DNA of 64,000 bases from Palsa-504 sp963819785 (GTDB taxonomy: Bacteria; Actinomycetota; Actinomycetes; Streptosporangiales; Streptosporangiaceae), in NCBI GenBank assembly GCA_963819785.1, contig CAWFXW010000026.1, positions 124,001-188,000 of the forward strand, in the 5' to 3' direction. Position 1 is the first letter of the stretch. Each line of letters begins with the position of its first letter. Shown here in pieces: positions 15,079-23,852 of this stretch. The notes under the pieces were generated by a model, which worked only from the letters and a program-made list of their open reading frames with translations, made no database searches and was not told the DNA's origin. Position numbers and translations under genes: made by a program.

Positions 15079-15420
15079 CTACTGCCCCTTGAGCAGCACG
15101 TCGGCGTCGAAGCAGGTCCGGTCGCCGGTGTGGCAGGCCGCGCCAACCTGGTCGACCTTGACCAGCAGGGCGTCGCCGTCGCAGTCCAGCGCGACCGACT
15201 TGACCCATTGCTGGTGCCCGGACGTGTCGCCTTTGACCCAGTATTCCTGCCGGCTGCGCGACCAGTACGTGCACCGGCCGGTGGTCAGGGTGCGATGCAG
15301 CGCCTCGTCGTCCATCCAGCCGAGCATCAGCACCTCACCGGTGTCGTACTGCTGGGCGATCGCCGCGATGAGGCCGGACGGGTCGCGCTTCAGGCGCGCG
15401 GCGATGGCAGGGTCGAGCAT
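15079..15420 (-). CDS. hisI: Phosphoribosyl-AMP cyclohydrolase
   Basis: This 113-residue metalloenzyme opens the purine ring of PR-AMP in the third step of histidine synthesis. It carries the family segments MLGWMDDEAL, YWSRSRQEYWVKGDTSGHQQ and the metal-binding CDGDALL and ACHTGDRTCF. The ATG at 15420 is preceded by AGGGAG; upstream sequence in the frame is not HisI-like. It is not fused to HisE. The gene is separated from the rest of the his cluster (hisF onward) by four genes, two of them in the opposite direction, and is divergent from the TIGR03085 gene. Confidence 0.95.
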   Translation of the reverse strand: MLDPAIAARLKRDPSGLIAAIAQQYDTGEVLMLGWMDDEALHRTLTTGRCTYWSRSRQEYWVKGDTSGHQQWVKSVALDCDGDALLVKVDQVGAACHTGDRTCFDADVLLKGQ

Positions 15421-15477
15421 CGCTCCCTGGTTGGTGTCCACTTTAGTCAGCGTAGCAATGGCGCCTACGATCAGCAG

Positions 15478-16122
15478 GTGAGCTACTCGCAAGACGAGCG
15501 CCTGGCGCTGTGCGCGCTGCTGGACAAGACCGGACCGGACGCACCGACGCTGTGCACCGGCTGGACCACCGGCGACCTGGCCGCCCACCTGGTGCTGCGC
15601 GAGCACCGGCCGGACGCCGCGGCGGGCGTTCTGGGCGGCCCGCTGGCCGGTTACACCGAGCGGGTGCAGGACCGGATCAAGCGGCGGATATCGTTCCCGG
15701 CCCTGGTGCGGACGATCAGGTCCGGGCCGCCGCGGGTGTCGTTCATGGCCCTGCCCGGCATGGACGAGCGCGTCAACGCCGTGGAGTACTTCGTGCACCA
15801 CGAGGACGTCCGGCGCGCGGCGCCGGACTGGGAGCCGCGGGAGCTTAGCAGCGGGGAGTCCGCGCTGCTGTGGCAGCGGCTGCGATCGGCGCGGTTCATG
15901 CTGCGCCATGCCCCGGTCGGCGTGGAGCTGGCCCGTGACGACCGGGAAGGGGACGGTCAGCGGTGGCGGATCACGGCCAGGAACGCCACCCCGGCGGTGA
16001 CCGTGATCGGCAGCCCGGCCGAGCTCACGCTGTGGGTGATGGGACGCACCGGCGCGGCCCGGGTCCGGTTCGACGGGACTGATGTCGCGGTGAGCAAGCT
16101 CACCGCGACGAACTGGCGCTAG
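15478..16122 (+). CDS. TIGR03085-type putative metal-binding protein
   Basis: This 214-residue protein belongs to the DinB/mycothiol-dependent maleylpyruvate isomerase-like group. It shows CTGWTTGDLAAHLVLREHRPD near residues 22-42 and the second metal-ligand region VEYFVHHEDVRRA near 102-114. Members of TIGR03085 lie in this same place beside hisI in many actinobacteria; their reaction is not known. The GTG start at 15478 fixes a normal family N-terminus (SYSQDERLALCALLD). The much longer open frame upstream is antisense to other genes and is not part of it. Confidence 0.85.
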   Translation: MSYSQDERLALCALLDKTGPDAPTLCTGWTTGDLAAHLVLREHRPDAAAGVLGGPLAGYTERVQDRIKRRISFPALVRTIRSGPPRVSFMALPGMDERVNAVEYFVHHEDVRRAAPDWEPRELSSGESALLWQRLRSARFMLRHAPVGVELARDDREGDGQRWRITARNATPAVTVIGSPAELTLWVMGRTGAARVRFDGTDVAVSKLTATNWR

Positions 16123-16128
16123 CCGCGG

Positions 16129-16476
16129 TCAGCTGCCCATCTCGCGCTTGAGCCGGGCGAGTTCGTCGTCGATGTCGGCCGGGTTCGGCGCGGCGCGGCG
16201 CGGCTGCTGGGTCGGAACCGAGGTCGAGTACGGCTCGACGTCGGCACGCGGCAAAGGCTGGTGGGAGTCGTGGTCGCGGACCTCGCGCTCGGCACGCTTA
16301 CGGGAGACCTGCTTGCCCGACCGTGCCATCTTGATCGCGACGGCGGCCCCGCCGACCACCAGCGCGGCGATCGCGATGGTCGTCAAGGCGGCAAACAGGA
16401 AGTGAACCACCTGGCCGACCACTATGAACGCGACGATGATGCCACCCACGATGGCGGCGATCTTGAACCAGCTCAT
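16129..16476 (-). CDS. Small membrane protein of unknown function
   Basis: This 115-residue protein has two hydrophobic helices (about 5-27 and 29-49). A charged, Arg/Pro-rich cytoplasmic tail follows and ends in an acidic-basic helix (DIDDELARLKREMGS). It is convergent with the TIGR03085 gene (6-base gap) and divergent from ppgK. I do not recognise a functional family. The 95 bases to ppgK contain a C7-GAG motif resembling one half of the G/C hairpin repeats described elsewhere in the window. Confidence 0.75.
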   Translation of the reverse strand: MSWFKIAAIVGGIIVAFIVVGQVVHFLFAALTTIAIAALVVGGAAVAIKMARSGKQVSRKRAEREVRDHDSHQPLPRADVEPYSTSVPTQQPRRAAPNPADIDDELARLKREMGS

Positions 16477-16571
16477 CCGGCACCCTCTCTGAACAAGCCC
16501 CCCCGAGACCAGCTCTCTTACTCAAGATATTACCTGACCGGACGCGTGTCGCCGAGGGACGCGAATACTCT

Positions 16572-17354
16572 ATGGCCATGCACGCACTCGGCATTGACAT
16601 CGGCGGGACCGGCATCAAGGCGGCCCCGGTGGACGTGACCACGGGCAAGCTGCTGGCCGACCGGCAGAAGATCGAAACGCCGCGCCCGGCGCTCCCCGAG
16701 CCGGTCGCGGACGTGGTCAAGAAGCTCACCACCGCGTTCAACTGGTCCGGCCCGATCGGCATCACCTTCCCCGGCGTGGTCACCGACGGGGTGACCAGGA
16801 CCGCCGCGAACCTGGATCCGGCCTGGATCGGCTATGACGCCGCCTCGTTGTTCGGCCAGGCCACCGGCAATCCGGTCCGGGTGCTGAACGACGCCGACGC
16901 GGCCGGGGTGGCCGAGATGAAGTTCGGCGCCGGGGTCGGCCAGAATGGCACCGTGCTGATGCTGACCTTCGGCACCGGGATCGGCAGCGCCCTGTTCATC
17001 AAGGGCATCCTGGTGCCGAACACCGAGTTCGGGCACATCGAGATCCGGGGCCGCGACGCGGAGAGCCGTGCCTCCGAGCGGGCCAAGGAACTGCACGACC
17101 TGAGCTGGGGCAAGTGGGCCGGGCGGGTTGACGAGTACCTGCAGCACATCGAGGCGCTGCTCTCGCCGAGCCTGATCATCGTAGGCGGCGGCATCAGCAA
17201 GCAGTCCGACAAGTGGGTGCCGCGGCTGACCGGCATCCGGGCCCGGATCGTGCCCGCGGCCCTGCTCAACGACGCCGGGATCGTGGGGGCGGCGATGGCA
17301 ACCAGCAGCGACCTGGTCCCCGACACGTCCGGCGCCAGCGGAACCAGTCAGTAG
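16572..17354 (+). CDS. ppgK: Polyphosphate glucokinase (ROK family)
   Basis: This 260-residue cytoplasmic enzyme phosphorylates glucose to glucose-6-phosphate using polyphosphate or ATP. It has the ROK phosphate loop DIGGTGIK near residues 10-17 and the sugar-binding LNDADAAGVAEM with its catalytic Asp. TFGTGIGSAL, EFGHIEI and the adenosine-region IIVGGGIS are also present. Its length is typical of actinobacterial PpgK. An alternative ATG lies at 16578. It is followed after 10 bases by the His-rich membrane protein gene on the same strand, so they are probably co-transcribed, interrupting the his cluster. Confidence 0.93.
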   Translation: MAMHALGIDIGGTGIKAAPVDVTTGKLLADRQKIETPRPALPEPVADVVKKLTTAFNWSGPIGITFPGVVTDGVTRTAANLDPAWIGYDAASLFGQATGNPVRVLNDADAAGVAEMKFGAGVGQNGTVLMLTFGTGIGSALFIKGILVPNTEFGHIEIRGRDAESRASERAKELHDLSWGKWAGRVDEYLQHIEALLSPSLIIVGGGISKQSDKWVPRLTGIRARIVPAALLNDAGIVGAAMATSSDLVPDTSGASGTSQ

Positions 17355-17364
17355 GGCCGCGGCG

Positions 17365-18132
17365 ATGAGCAGCAAGAACAGCAGGCAGCAGCGCGCCCAG
17401 GACCGGATCGCGGCGATGCGGGCCGCGGAAGCGCGGCGCCGGCGGCGGCGCATCTGGCTGATCGTGACGGCGGCGGCCGTGGTGGTCATCGGCGCGGCGA
17501 TCGGCATCACGCTCGCCGTCACCGGCGGGAGTTCGGGGAGCAACAACGGGCTGCCCCTGGCCTCGCTGAGCACGCTGGGCAACCTCCAGCCCGCGCCCGC
17601 GGCGGGCCCGGCGGGCCCGGAGGGCATCCCGGTGCCGTCGGGCGCCGCGCTGGCCGGCACCACCACGGCGGTCACCGGCCAGACGGTGGACGGGATCAGC
17701 TGCCAGACCGCCGAGCAGACGGTGTTCCACATCCACGCGCACCTGACCGTGTTCGTGAACGGCTCGGCGCGGCAGATCCCGGCCGCCATCGGCATCCCGG
17801 GGGCCCAGGCCACGCAGACCGCCCAGGGGCAGTTCGTCGAGAGCGGCACCTGCTTCTACTGGCTGCATACGCACGCCCCCGACGGCATCATCCACATCGA
17901 GTCCCCGGTCCAGCGCAGCTACACGCTGGGCAACTTCTTCGACGAATGGGGCCAGCCGCTGAGCTCGGACCAGGTCGGACCGGTAAACGGTCACGTGGTG
18001 GCCATCTACAACGGGAAGGTCTACACCGGGAACCCGCGGAACATCCCGCTGACCGCGCACGCGCAGATCCAGCTCCAGGTCGGCACCCCGCTCGTGGCGC
18101 CGGAGCAGGTCACGAACTGGGGAGGCCTGTAA
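17365..18132 (+). CDS. Membrane-anchored protein with conserved His motifs, unknown function
   Basis: This 255-residue protein has a very basic N-terminus (res 8-29, RRRRRR) and one membrane helix at about 30-52. A Pro/Ala linker is followed by an extracytoplasmic domain of about 150 residues. The domain has clustered histidines: HIHAH near residue 121 and LHTHAPDGIIHIE near 168-178, with Cys residues at the two edges (ISCQT, GTCFYW). The spacing looks suitable for binding a metal ion, but no enzyme family is recognised. Related hypothetical proteins with an LHTH...IIH signature occur in actinobacteria. It lies 10 bases after ppgK and is convergent with hisF. Confidence 0.8.
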   Translation: MSSKNSRQQRAQDRIAAMRAAEARRRRRRIWLIVTAAAVVVIGAAIGITLAVTGGSSGSNNGLPLASLSTLGNLQPAPAAGPAGPEGIPVPSGAALAGTTTAVTGQTVDGISCQTAEQTVFHIHAHLTVFVNGSARQIPAAIGIPGAQATQTAQGQFVESGTCFYWLHTHAPDGIIHIESPVQRSYTLGNFFDEWGQPLSSDQVGPVNGHVVAIYNGKVYTGNPRNIPLTAHAQIQLQVGTPLVAPEQVTNWGGL

Positions 18133-18139
18133 CCGCTGC

Positions 18140-18901
18140 TCACCGGACCGGGTGGCCGGCGCCGCGCAGCGCGTTCTTGACCTGGCCGATGCGCAGCATG
18201 CCGAAGTGGAACACGCTGGCGGCCAGGACCGCGTCGGCCCCCGCGTCCACCGCGGGCGCGAAGTGCGCCAGCGTGCCCGCGCCGCCGCTGGCGATCACCG
18301 GGACGGTGACCGCGACGCGCACGGCCCGGATCAGCTCCAGGTCGAACCCGGTGGTGGTCCCGTCGGCGTCCATCGAGTTCAGCAGGATCTCGCCCGCGCC
18401 GAGCTGAACGGCCCGCTGGGACCACTCCACCGCGTCGATCCCGGTCCCGGTCCGGCCGCCGTGAGTGGTCACCTCGAAGCCGCTGTCGGTACCCGCGGCG
18501 CGGCGGGCGTCCACGGACAGCACGACGCACTGTGACCCGAAGCGCTGGGCCGCCTCGCAGAGCAGCCCGGGGCGGGCCACGGCCGCGGTGTTGAGCGAGA
18601 CCTTGTCGGCCCCGGCGCGCAGCAGCCGGTCAACGTCCGCCACGCTGCGGACGCCGCCGCCGACGGTGAGCGGGATGAACACCTGCTCGGCGGTCCGCCG
18701 GACCACGTCGTACATGGTGTCCCGGCCGCCGCTGGACGCGGTGATGTCCAGGAAGGTCAGCTCGTCGGCGCCCTCGGCGTCGTAGAAGGCGGCCAGCTCG
18801 ACCGGGTCGCCGGCGTCGCGCAGCGCGCGGAAGTTCACGCCCTTGACCACCCGGCCCGCGTCGACGTCCAGGCAGGGGATGACCCGCACCGCGACGGTCA
18901 T
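18140..18901 (-). CDS. hisF: Imidazole glycerol phosphate synthase cyclase subunit
   Basis: This 253-residue TIM barrel uses ammonia from HisH to convert PRFAR to IGP and AICAR. It has the start RVIPCLDVDAGRVVKGVNF with the catalytic Asp. Other family motifs are FLDITAS, VGGGVRS, catalytic ILLNSMDADGT and phosphate-binding IASGGAG. The ATG at 18901 overlaps the hisA stop (ATGA). It is the last gene of the coupled his run and ends only 8 bases from the convergent His-rich protein gene. Confidence 0.96.
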   Translation of the reverse strand: MTVAVRVIPCLDVDAGRVVKGVNFRALRDAGDPVELAAFYDAEGADELTFLDITASSGGRDTMYDVVRRTAEQVFIPLTVGGGVRSVADVDRLLRAGADKVSLNTAAVARPGLLCEAAQRFGSQCVVLSVDARRAAGTDSGFEVTTHGGRTGTGIDAVEWSQRAVQLGAGEILLNSMDADGTTTGFDLELIRAVRVAVTVPVIASGGAGTLAHFAPAVDAGADAVLAASVFHFGMLRIGQVKNALRGAGHPVR

Positions 18902-19626
18902 GCCTGCTCGACCTCGGCGAGGGCCTGTTCCAGGGTGAACGCGCCCTCGTAGAGCGCGGTGCCGACGATCGCGCCTTCCACGCCGAGCGGGACGAGCGAC
19001 GCGATGGCCCGCAGGTCGGCCAGGCTGGACACTCCCCCGCTGGCCACCACGGGCGCGGCGGTCCGGGCGCAGACGTCCCGGAGCAGGTTCAGGTTGGGTC
19101 CGCGCAGCGTGCCGTCCTTGAGCACGTCGGTGACCACGTAGCGGGCGCAGCCCTCGGAGTTCAGCCGGTCCAGCGTCTCGTGCAGCTCGCCGCCCTCGGC
19201 GGTCCAGCCGCGGGCCGCCAGCCGGGCGCCGCGGACGTCGAGCCCGACCGCGACCCGCTCCCCGTGCCTGACGATGACCGACCGCACCCAGTCCGGGTTC
19301 TCCAGCGCCGCGGTGCCGATGTTGACCCGGGCGCAGCCGGTGCCCAGCGCGCGGGCCAGCGAGTCCTCGTCCCTGATCCCGCCGGACAGCTCCACGTTGA
19401 CGTCCAGCTTCTGCACGACCCGGGCGAGCAGGTCCGCGTTCGAGCCGCGGCCGAACGCGGCGTCCAGGTCCACCAGGTGGATCCACGAGGCGCCGGCCTG
19501 CTGCCAGGCCAGCGCGGCCGCCATCGGGTCGCCGTACTGGCCGCCGCTGCCCGCCACGCCCTGCACGAGCTGGACCGCGTGCCCGTCGGTGACGTCGACG
19601 GCGGGCAGCAGGGTGAGCCGGGTCAC
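18898..19626 (-). CDS. priA: Phosphoribosyl isomerase A (HisA/TrpF bifunctional)
   Basis: This 242-residue half-barrel-duplicated TIM barrel isomerises ProFAR in histidine synthesis. In actinobacteria lacking trpF the homologue PriA also isomerises PRA in tryptophan synthesis. Motifs: LLPAVDVTDGHAVQL with the catalytic Asp, HLVDLDAAFG, ELSGGIRDEDSL, VTDVLKDGTLRGPN and VASGGVSS. No trpF is present beside the trp genes here, which supports the dual role, but this is inferred from known family behaviour. The GTG at 19626 overlaps the hisH stop (GTGA). Confidence 0.92.
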   Translation of the reverse strand: MTRLTLLPAVDVTDGHAVQLVQGVAGSGGQYGDPMAAALAWQQAGASWIHLVDLDAAFGRGSNADLLARVVQKLDVNVELSGGIRDEDSLARALGTGCARVNIGTAALENPDWVRSVIVRHGERVAVGLDVRGARLAARGWTAEGGELHETLDRLNSEGCARYVVTDVLKDGTLRGPNLNLLRDVCARTAAPVVASGGVSSLADLRAIASLVPLGVEGAIVGTALYEGAFTLEQALAEVEQA

Positions 19627-20255
19627 AGGGTCTCCAGCCAGTTGGCGAGCAGCGTGGCCCCGGCGTCGCCGGACTTCTCCGGGTGGAACTGGGTGGCGCA
19701 CAGCACGCCCTGCTCTACGGCGGCGGCAAACCGCTCGCCGTGCTCGGTCCAGGAGATCAGGGCGCCCGCGGCGGCGAGTTCGGCCGCGCTGGCCTCGCGC
19801 AGCGCGTAGGAGTGCACGAAGTAGAAGCGCGTTCCGGCCGGGATCCCGGTGAACAGCGCGGAGCCGGACGCCGCGGCCACGGTGTTCCAGCCCATGTGCG
19901 GCAGCACGCCGGCGTCCAGCCGCTCCACTGTGCCCGGCCAGGCCCCGCAGCCCTCGGTCCAGGTCCCGTGCTCCACCCCGGCGGCGAACAGCACCTGCAT
20001 GCCCACGCAGATGCCGAGCACCGGGCGGCCGCGCTCCAGGCGCTGGGCGATCAGCTTGTCGCCGCCGACCGACCGCAGCCCGGTCATGCAGGCGGCGAAC
20101 GCGCCCACGCCGGGGACGGCGAGCCCGTCGCAGTCCAGCGCGGCGTCGGCGTCCGCGGTCACTTGCACCCGCGCGCCGACCCGCTCGAGCGCGCGCTGCG
20201 CCGAGCGCAGGTTCCCCGAACCGTAGTCGAGGACGACCACCTTCGGCGTGCCCAT
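19623..20255 (-). CDS. hisH: Imidazole glycerol phosphate synthase glutaminase subunit
   Basis: This class I glutamine amidotransferase of about 210 residues supplies ammonia to HisF. The triad is visible: nucleophile Cys in GICVGMQ, and His and Glu in TQFHPEKSG. The N-terminus VVVLDYGSGNLRSA is typical. The ATG at 20255 overlaps the hisB TGA by one base; a GTG three bases earlier (20258) is an equally possible start. The stop couples to priA. Confidence 0.96.
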   Translation of the reverse strand: MGTPKVVVLDYGSGNLRSAQRALERVGARVQVTADADAALDCDGLAVPGVGAFAACMTGLRSVGGDKLIAQRLERGRPVLGICVGMQVLFAAGVEHGTWTEGCGAWPGTVERLDAGVLPHMGWNTVAAASGSALFTGIPAGTRFYFVHSYALREASAAELAAAGALISWTEHGERFAAAVEQGVLCATQFHPEKSGDAGATLLANWLETL

Positions 20256-20845
20256 CACAGGACGCCCTTGGTGCTGGGGATCCCGCCGGCCCGCGGGTCG
20301 GGTGCCGCCGCGGCGCGCAGGGCCCGGGCCACCGCCTTGAACTGGGCCTCCACGATGTGGTGCGGATTGCGTCCCTCGATGACCCGCACGTGCAGGCAGA
20401 TCCCGGCGGAGAAGGCCAGCGACTCGAAGATGTGCCGGGTCAGCGTGGTGTCATAGCTGCCGATCAGCGGGGCCATCCCGGCCGGCTCGTGGTGCACGAC
20501 GTAGGGCCGCCCGGACAGGTCGACCGCGGCCTGGACCAGGGTCTCGTCCAGCGGCACCAGCGCGTCGCCGAACCGGGAGATGCCCCGCTTGTCGCCCAGC
20601 GCCTCCTTGAGCGCCTGGCCGAGAGCGATCGAGGTGTCCTCCACGGTGTGGTGGGCGTCGATCTCGGTGTCGCCCGTGGCTCGCGCGGTCAGGTCGAGGC
20701 AGCCGTGCTTGCCGAGCTGGGCGAGCATGTGGTCGAAGAACGGCACCCCGGTTCCGACGTCGGTCACCCCGGCGCCGTCCAGGTCCAGCTCGACGAGGAT
20801 CTGGGTCTCCTTGGTCACCCGCTCCACCCGGGCGGTCCGGGTCAT
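20255..20845 (-). CDS. hisB: Imidazoleglycerol-phosphate dehydratase
   Basis: This 196-residue manganese enzyme converts IGP to imidazole acetol phosphate. The duplicated metal-binding motifs are intact: DAHHTVED near residue 65 and NPHHIVEAQFKA near 165. Also typical are PFFDHMLAQLGKHG and RHIFESLAF. It is the monofunctional form without a phosphatase domain. The start overlaps the hisC stop (ATGA). Confidence 0.96.
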   Translation of the reverse strand: MTRTARVERVTKETQILVELDLDGAGVTDVGTGVPFFDHMLAQLGKHGCLDLTARATGDTEIDAHHTVEDTSIALGQALKEALGDKRGISRFGDALVPLDETLVQAAVDLSGRPYVVHHEPAGMAPLIGSYDTTLTRHIFESLAFSAGICLHVRVIEGRNPHHIVEAQFKAVARALRAAAAPDPRAGGIPSTKGVL

Positions 20846-21918
20846 CTATCCAGCACCTCCCCTAGGGCGGCGCGGAACGCCGCCATCTCCTCGGCCGTAC
20901 CGACCGTGACCCGCAGCCAGCGCGGCGGTCCGACCTCGCGGACCAGGACGCCGCGGTCAAGCAGTCCCTGCCAGACGTCCCGGCGCTGGGTGAACGTGCC
21001 GAACAGCACGAAGTTCGCGTCCGAGTCCGCCACCCGCAGCCCCTGGCCTCGCAGCCAGCTGACCAGGCCGTCCCGTTCGGCACAAATAGTCGTGACGGTG
21101 GCCAGCGGCTCGGCGGCGAGCGAGAGTGCGGCCCTGGCCACCGCCTGAGTGACGGCGGACAGGTGATAAGGCAGCCGGACCAGCAGCAGCTTGTCGATCA
21201 CCGCGGGCGCGGCGGCCAGATAGCCGACCCGGGCGCCGGCCATGGCAAATGCCTTGGACATGGTGCGGGTGACGACCAGGTGCGGGTAGCGCGGCAGCAG
21301 GCTCAGCGCGCTGGGCGTGCCCTGGCGGGCGAACTCCTCGTACGCCTCGTCGATCACCACCAGCCCGGGGGCCGCGTCGCAGATCGCCTCGACGAGCCCG
21401 ATCGGGGCGGCGGTGCCGGTCGGGTTGTTCGGCGAGGTCAGGAAGACCAGGCTGGGTTGCGCTCGTCGGATGGCCTGGGCCGCGTGGTCGGGGTCGAGGC
21501 CGAAGTCCTCATCGCGGTCGACGTTGATCCATTCGGTGCAGGTCACCCTCGCGATCAGGGGGTGCATGGAGTAGCCGGGATCGAAGCCGAGCGCCCGGCG
21601 CTCCGGCCCGCCGAAGGCCTGCAGCAGTTGCTGGATGACCTCGTTGGACCCGTTGGCGGCCCATACGTTTTGCCCGGTCAGGCCGTGCCCCAGGTAGTCA
21701 GCCAGGTCCTTGCGGAGCTCGACGGCGTCCCGGTCCGGGTAGCGGTTCAGCGTCGCCGCTGCTTCTGTTACCGCGCCGGCCACGGCCCGCTGCAGCGCCG
21801 GGCTGGGCGGGTAGGGGTTCTCGTTGGTGTTCAGCCGGACCGGGACGTCGATCTGCGGCGCGCCGTACGGATGCAGGTCTTTCAGGTCATCCCGAACGGG
21901 CAGTGGTTCACCGCTCAT
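20842..21918 (-). CDS. hisC: Histidinol-phosphate aminotransferase
   Basis: This 358-residue fold-type I PLP enzyme transfers an amino group to imidazole acetol phosphate. It shows LNTNENPYPPSP, the AANGSNE cofactor region, FLTSPNNPTG, IDEAYEEF and the Schiff-base lysine region TRTMSKAFAMAGARVGY. WLRVTVGTAEEM lies near the end. The ATG at 21918 (MSGEPLPVRDDL) lies 2 bases after the hisD stop; the open frame further upstream lies within hisD. Confidence 0.95.
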   Translation of the reverse strand: MSGEPLPVRDDLKDLHPYGAPQIDVPVRLNTNENPYPPSPALQRAVAGAVTEAAATLNRYPDRDAVELRKDLADYLGHGLTGQNVWAANGSNEVIQQLLQAFGGPERRALGFDPGYSMHPLIARVTCTEWINVDRDEDFGLDPDHAAQAIRRAQPSLVFLTSPNNPTGTAAPIGLVEAICDAAPGLVVIDEAYEEFARQGTPSALSLLPRYPHLVVTRTMSKAFAMAGARVGYLAAAPAVIDKLLLVRLPYHLSAVTQAVARAALSLAAEPLATVTTICAERDGLVSWLRGQGLRVADSDANFVLFGTFTQRRDVWQGLLDRGVLVREVGPPRWLRVTVGTAEEMAAFRAALGEVLDR

Positions 21919-21920
21919 GC

Positions 21921-23240
21921 CTAGTGTTTGCCTTCCCGTGGCACGCGCGTGCGGACGGCCTGGACGTGCGCGGCCAGGTCCTCGGCGCCGCCCAGGGCGT
22001 CGATCAGCGGGGCGGCGGCGGCCAGCGCTGGTTCGTCGCATTCGACGACGTTGACCAGACGGCCGAACGGCCAGACGGACAGGCCGCTGGTGTGCCGGGC
22101 GGTCCCCCCGGTGGGCAGGACGTGGTTCGAGCCGGCCAGGTAGTCCCCCAGGGAGACCGGGGCGTACGGGCCGGCGAAGACCGCGCCCGCGTTGACCACC
22201 CGGGCGGCCAGCTTGGCCGCGTCCCGGGCCTGGATCTCCAGGTGCTCGGGCGCCCAGGCGTCGCTCACGGCCAGGGCCGCGTCGAGGTCGTCGACCAGGA
22301 CGGTCGCGGACTGGTTTCGCAGGGCTGTCGTGACCCGTTCTTTGTGGCGGGTGGCTTGTACCTGCTGGGTTAGTTGCTGGTCGACGCCTGCGGCGAGGCG
22401 TTCGTCGGTGGTTATGAGCAGGCAGGCCGCGAGTTCGTCGTGCTCGGCCTGGGCGATCAGGTCGGCGGCCACGAACGCGGGATCGGCGGTGTCGTCGGCG
22501 ACGATGCCCACCTCGGTGGGGCCGTTCTCGCCGTCGGTGCCGACCACGCCGCGCAGGATCCGCTTAGCCGCTGCCACGTAGACGTTGCCGGGTCCGGTAA
22601 TCACGTCGACCGGGGCGCAGTCCTGCGTGCCGTAGGCGAACATGGCCAGGGCCTGGGCGCCGCCCACCGCGTGTACCTCGGTGATGCCGAGCAGCGCGCA
22701 GGCGGCGAGCACGGACGGGTGCGGCAGGCCGCCATGGCCCTTTTGAGGTGGCGATGCGACGGCGATCGCGCCGACGCCGGCGACCTGGGCCGGGACGATG
22801 TTCATCACCACCGACGAGGGGTAGGCCACCAGGCCGCCCGGGACGTACACGCCCGCCCTTTGGACGGGGATGAAACGGCCGGTGACGGTGAGGCCGTCGG
22901 CGACCTGGGTCGGGGTTTCCGGGGGGAGCTGCGCCTGGTGCACTTTTCTCGTGCGGCGGGCAGCCTCGTTGAGGGCTTTGGTTACGGCGGGATCCAGGCT
23001 GGCGAGCGCATCGTGGAGCGCTTGTTGCGGGACCACGGTGGTTTCCAGGTCCACGTGGTCGAAGCGGGCGGTGTACTCGCGGACGGCCGGCGCGCCGCGG
23101 CGCCTGACGTCGTCGCAGACGGGGCGGACCAGGGCCACGGCGGCCTCGACGTCGGTGGCGGCCCGGGGCAGGACGCCGGCCAGGGCGGCCCGGCTGAGCT
23201 GGCCCGGTTCGCGACCGCGCAGGTCGATACGGGAAATCAC
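21921..23240 (-). CDS. hisD: Histidinol dehydrogenase
   Basis: This 439-residue zinc enzyme oxidises histidinol to histidine in two NAD-dependent steps. Family features: VYVPGGLVAYPSSVVMN, ITGPGNVYVAAAKR, a catalytic Glu/His pair in QAEHDE, and EHLEIQ. The C-terminal SNHVLPTGGTARHTSGLSV is also typical. The start is a GTG at 23240 after AGGCGG. It lies 9 bases downstream of a small membrane protein gene, so the his run may be transcribed from upstream of that gene. Confidence 0.96.
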   Translation of the reverse strand: MISRIDLRGREPGQLSRAALAGVLPRAATDVEAAVALVRPVCDDVRRRGAPAVREYTARFDHVDLETTVVPQQALHDALASLDPAVTKALNEAARRTRKVHQAQLPPETPTQVADGLTVTGRFIPVQRAGVYVPGGLVAYPSSVVMNIVPAQVAGVGAIAVASPPQKGHGGLPHPSVLAACALLGITEVHAVGGAQALAMFAYGTQDCAPVDVITGPGNVYVAAAKRILRGVVGTDGENGPTEVGIVADDTADPAFVAADLIAQAEHDELAACLLITTDERLAAGVDQQLTQQVQATRHKERVTTALRNQSATVLVDDLDAALAVSDAWAPEHLEIQARDAAKLAARVVNAGAVFAGPYAPVSLGDYLAGSNHVLPTGGTARHTSGLSVWPFGRLVNVVECDEPALAAAAPLIDALGGAEDLAAHVQAVRTRVPREGKH

Positions 23241-23249
23241 CCGCCTAGT

Positions 23250-23828
23250 CTACGGAGAGTCCGCCTCGGGTTCGGCCGGCTGCCGGTGACGGCCCCTGGC
23301 CGCTGCCTGACGCGCTCCCTGACCGGAGCGGCGGGCGCCCGTCTCGGCCAGCAGGATGACGCCCGAGGTGCACAGCGGCCAGAACGCCAGCGTGCTCTTA
23401 GCCCCCAGGGCGAGCGAGGAGCGGAAGGAGGTCCCGGTCGCGCTGGTCGCGAGCAGGTGGTTGTAGGTTCCCAGCCCGATTTCGCCGCCGACCCACAGGG
23501 CGACAAACGCGGCGGCGACCGCGCCCACGACCAGGCCGATGGTGGCCGCCGCCCCGGCCCGGCGGACCAGGATCCGGTAGCCGAGGATGCCGGTGATCAG
23601 CCCGCCGACCGCGGCGACCAGGGCGAACCAGGCGTCGGCCACGATGAACGCGGTAGTTTCCGCGTTCACCAGTCCGGCTTCGCCGTGGGCGATCTCCTGC
23701 AGCAGCGGGCGCGGCGCGACCGCGGCCCAGATGAGCCCGGCCGCGATGCCGAGTGCCGCGCTGCCCGCCAGAGCCGCGAGGAAAGCCGCCAGTCGCCCCT
23801 TCGTGAGACCTCCCTCATCGCCCCTCAT
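23250..23828 (-). CDS. Actinobacterial membrane protein, DUF2567-like
   Basis: This 192-residue protein has four likely membrane helices (about 12-35, 60-85, 93-115 and 140-158) and a short basic cytoplasmic tail rich in Arg/Gln. Its overall form, with a GLIWAAVAPRP motif after helix 1, resembles the DUF2567 family. No function is known. It is 9 bases from hisD and 24 bases downstream of the LLM oxidoreductase gene, so it may belong to either transcript. Confidence 0.75.
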   Translation of the reverse strand: MRGDEGGLTKGRLAAFLAALAGSAALGIAAGLIWAAVAPRPLLQEIAHGEAGLVNAETTAFIVADAWFALVAAVGGLITGILGYRILVRRAGAAATIGLVVGAVAAAFVALWVGGEIGLGTYNHLLATSATGTSFRSSLALGAKSTLAFWPLCTSGVILLAETGARRSGQGARQAAARGRHRQPAEPEADSP

Positions 23829-23852
23829 TGCTCCCGGACGATGCTACCTGGG

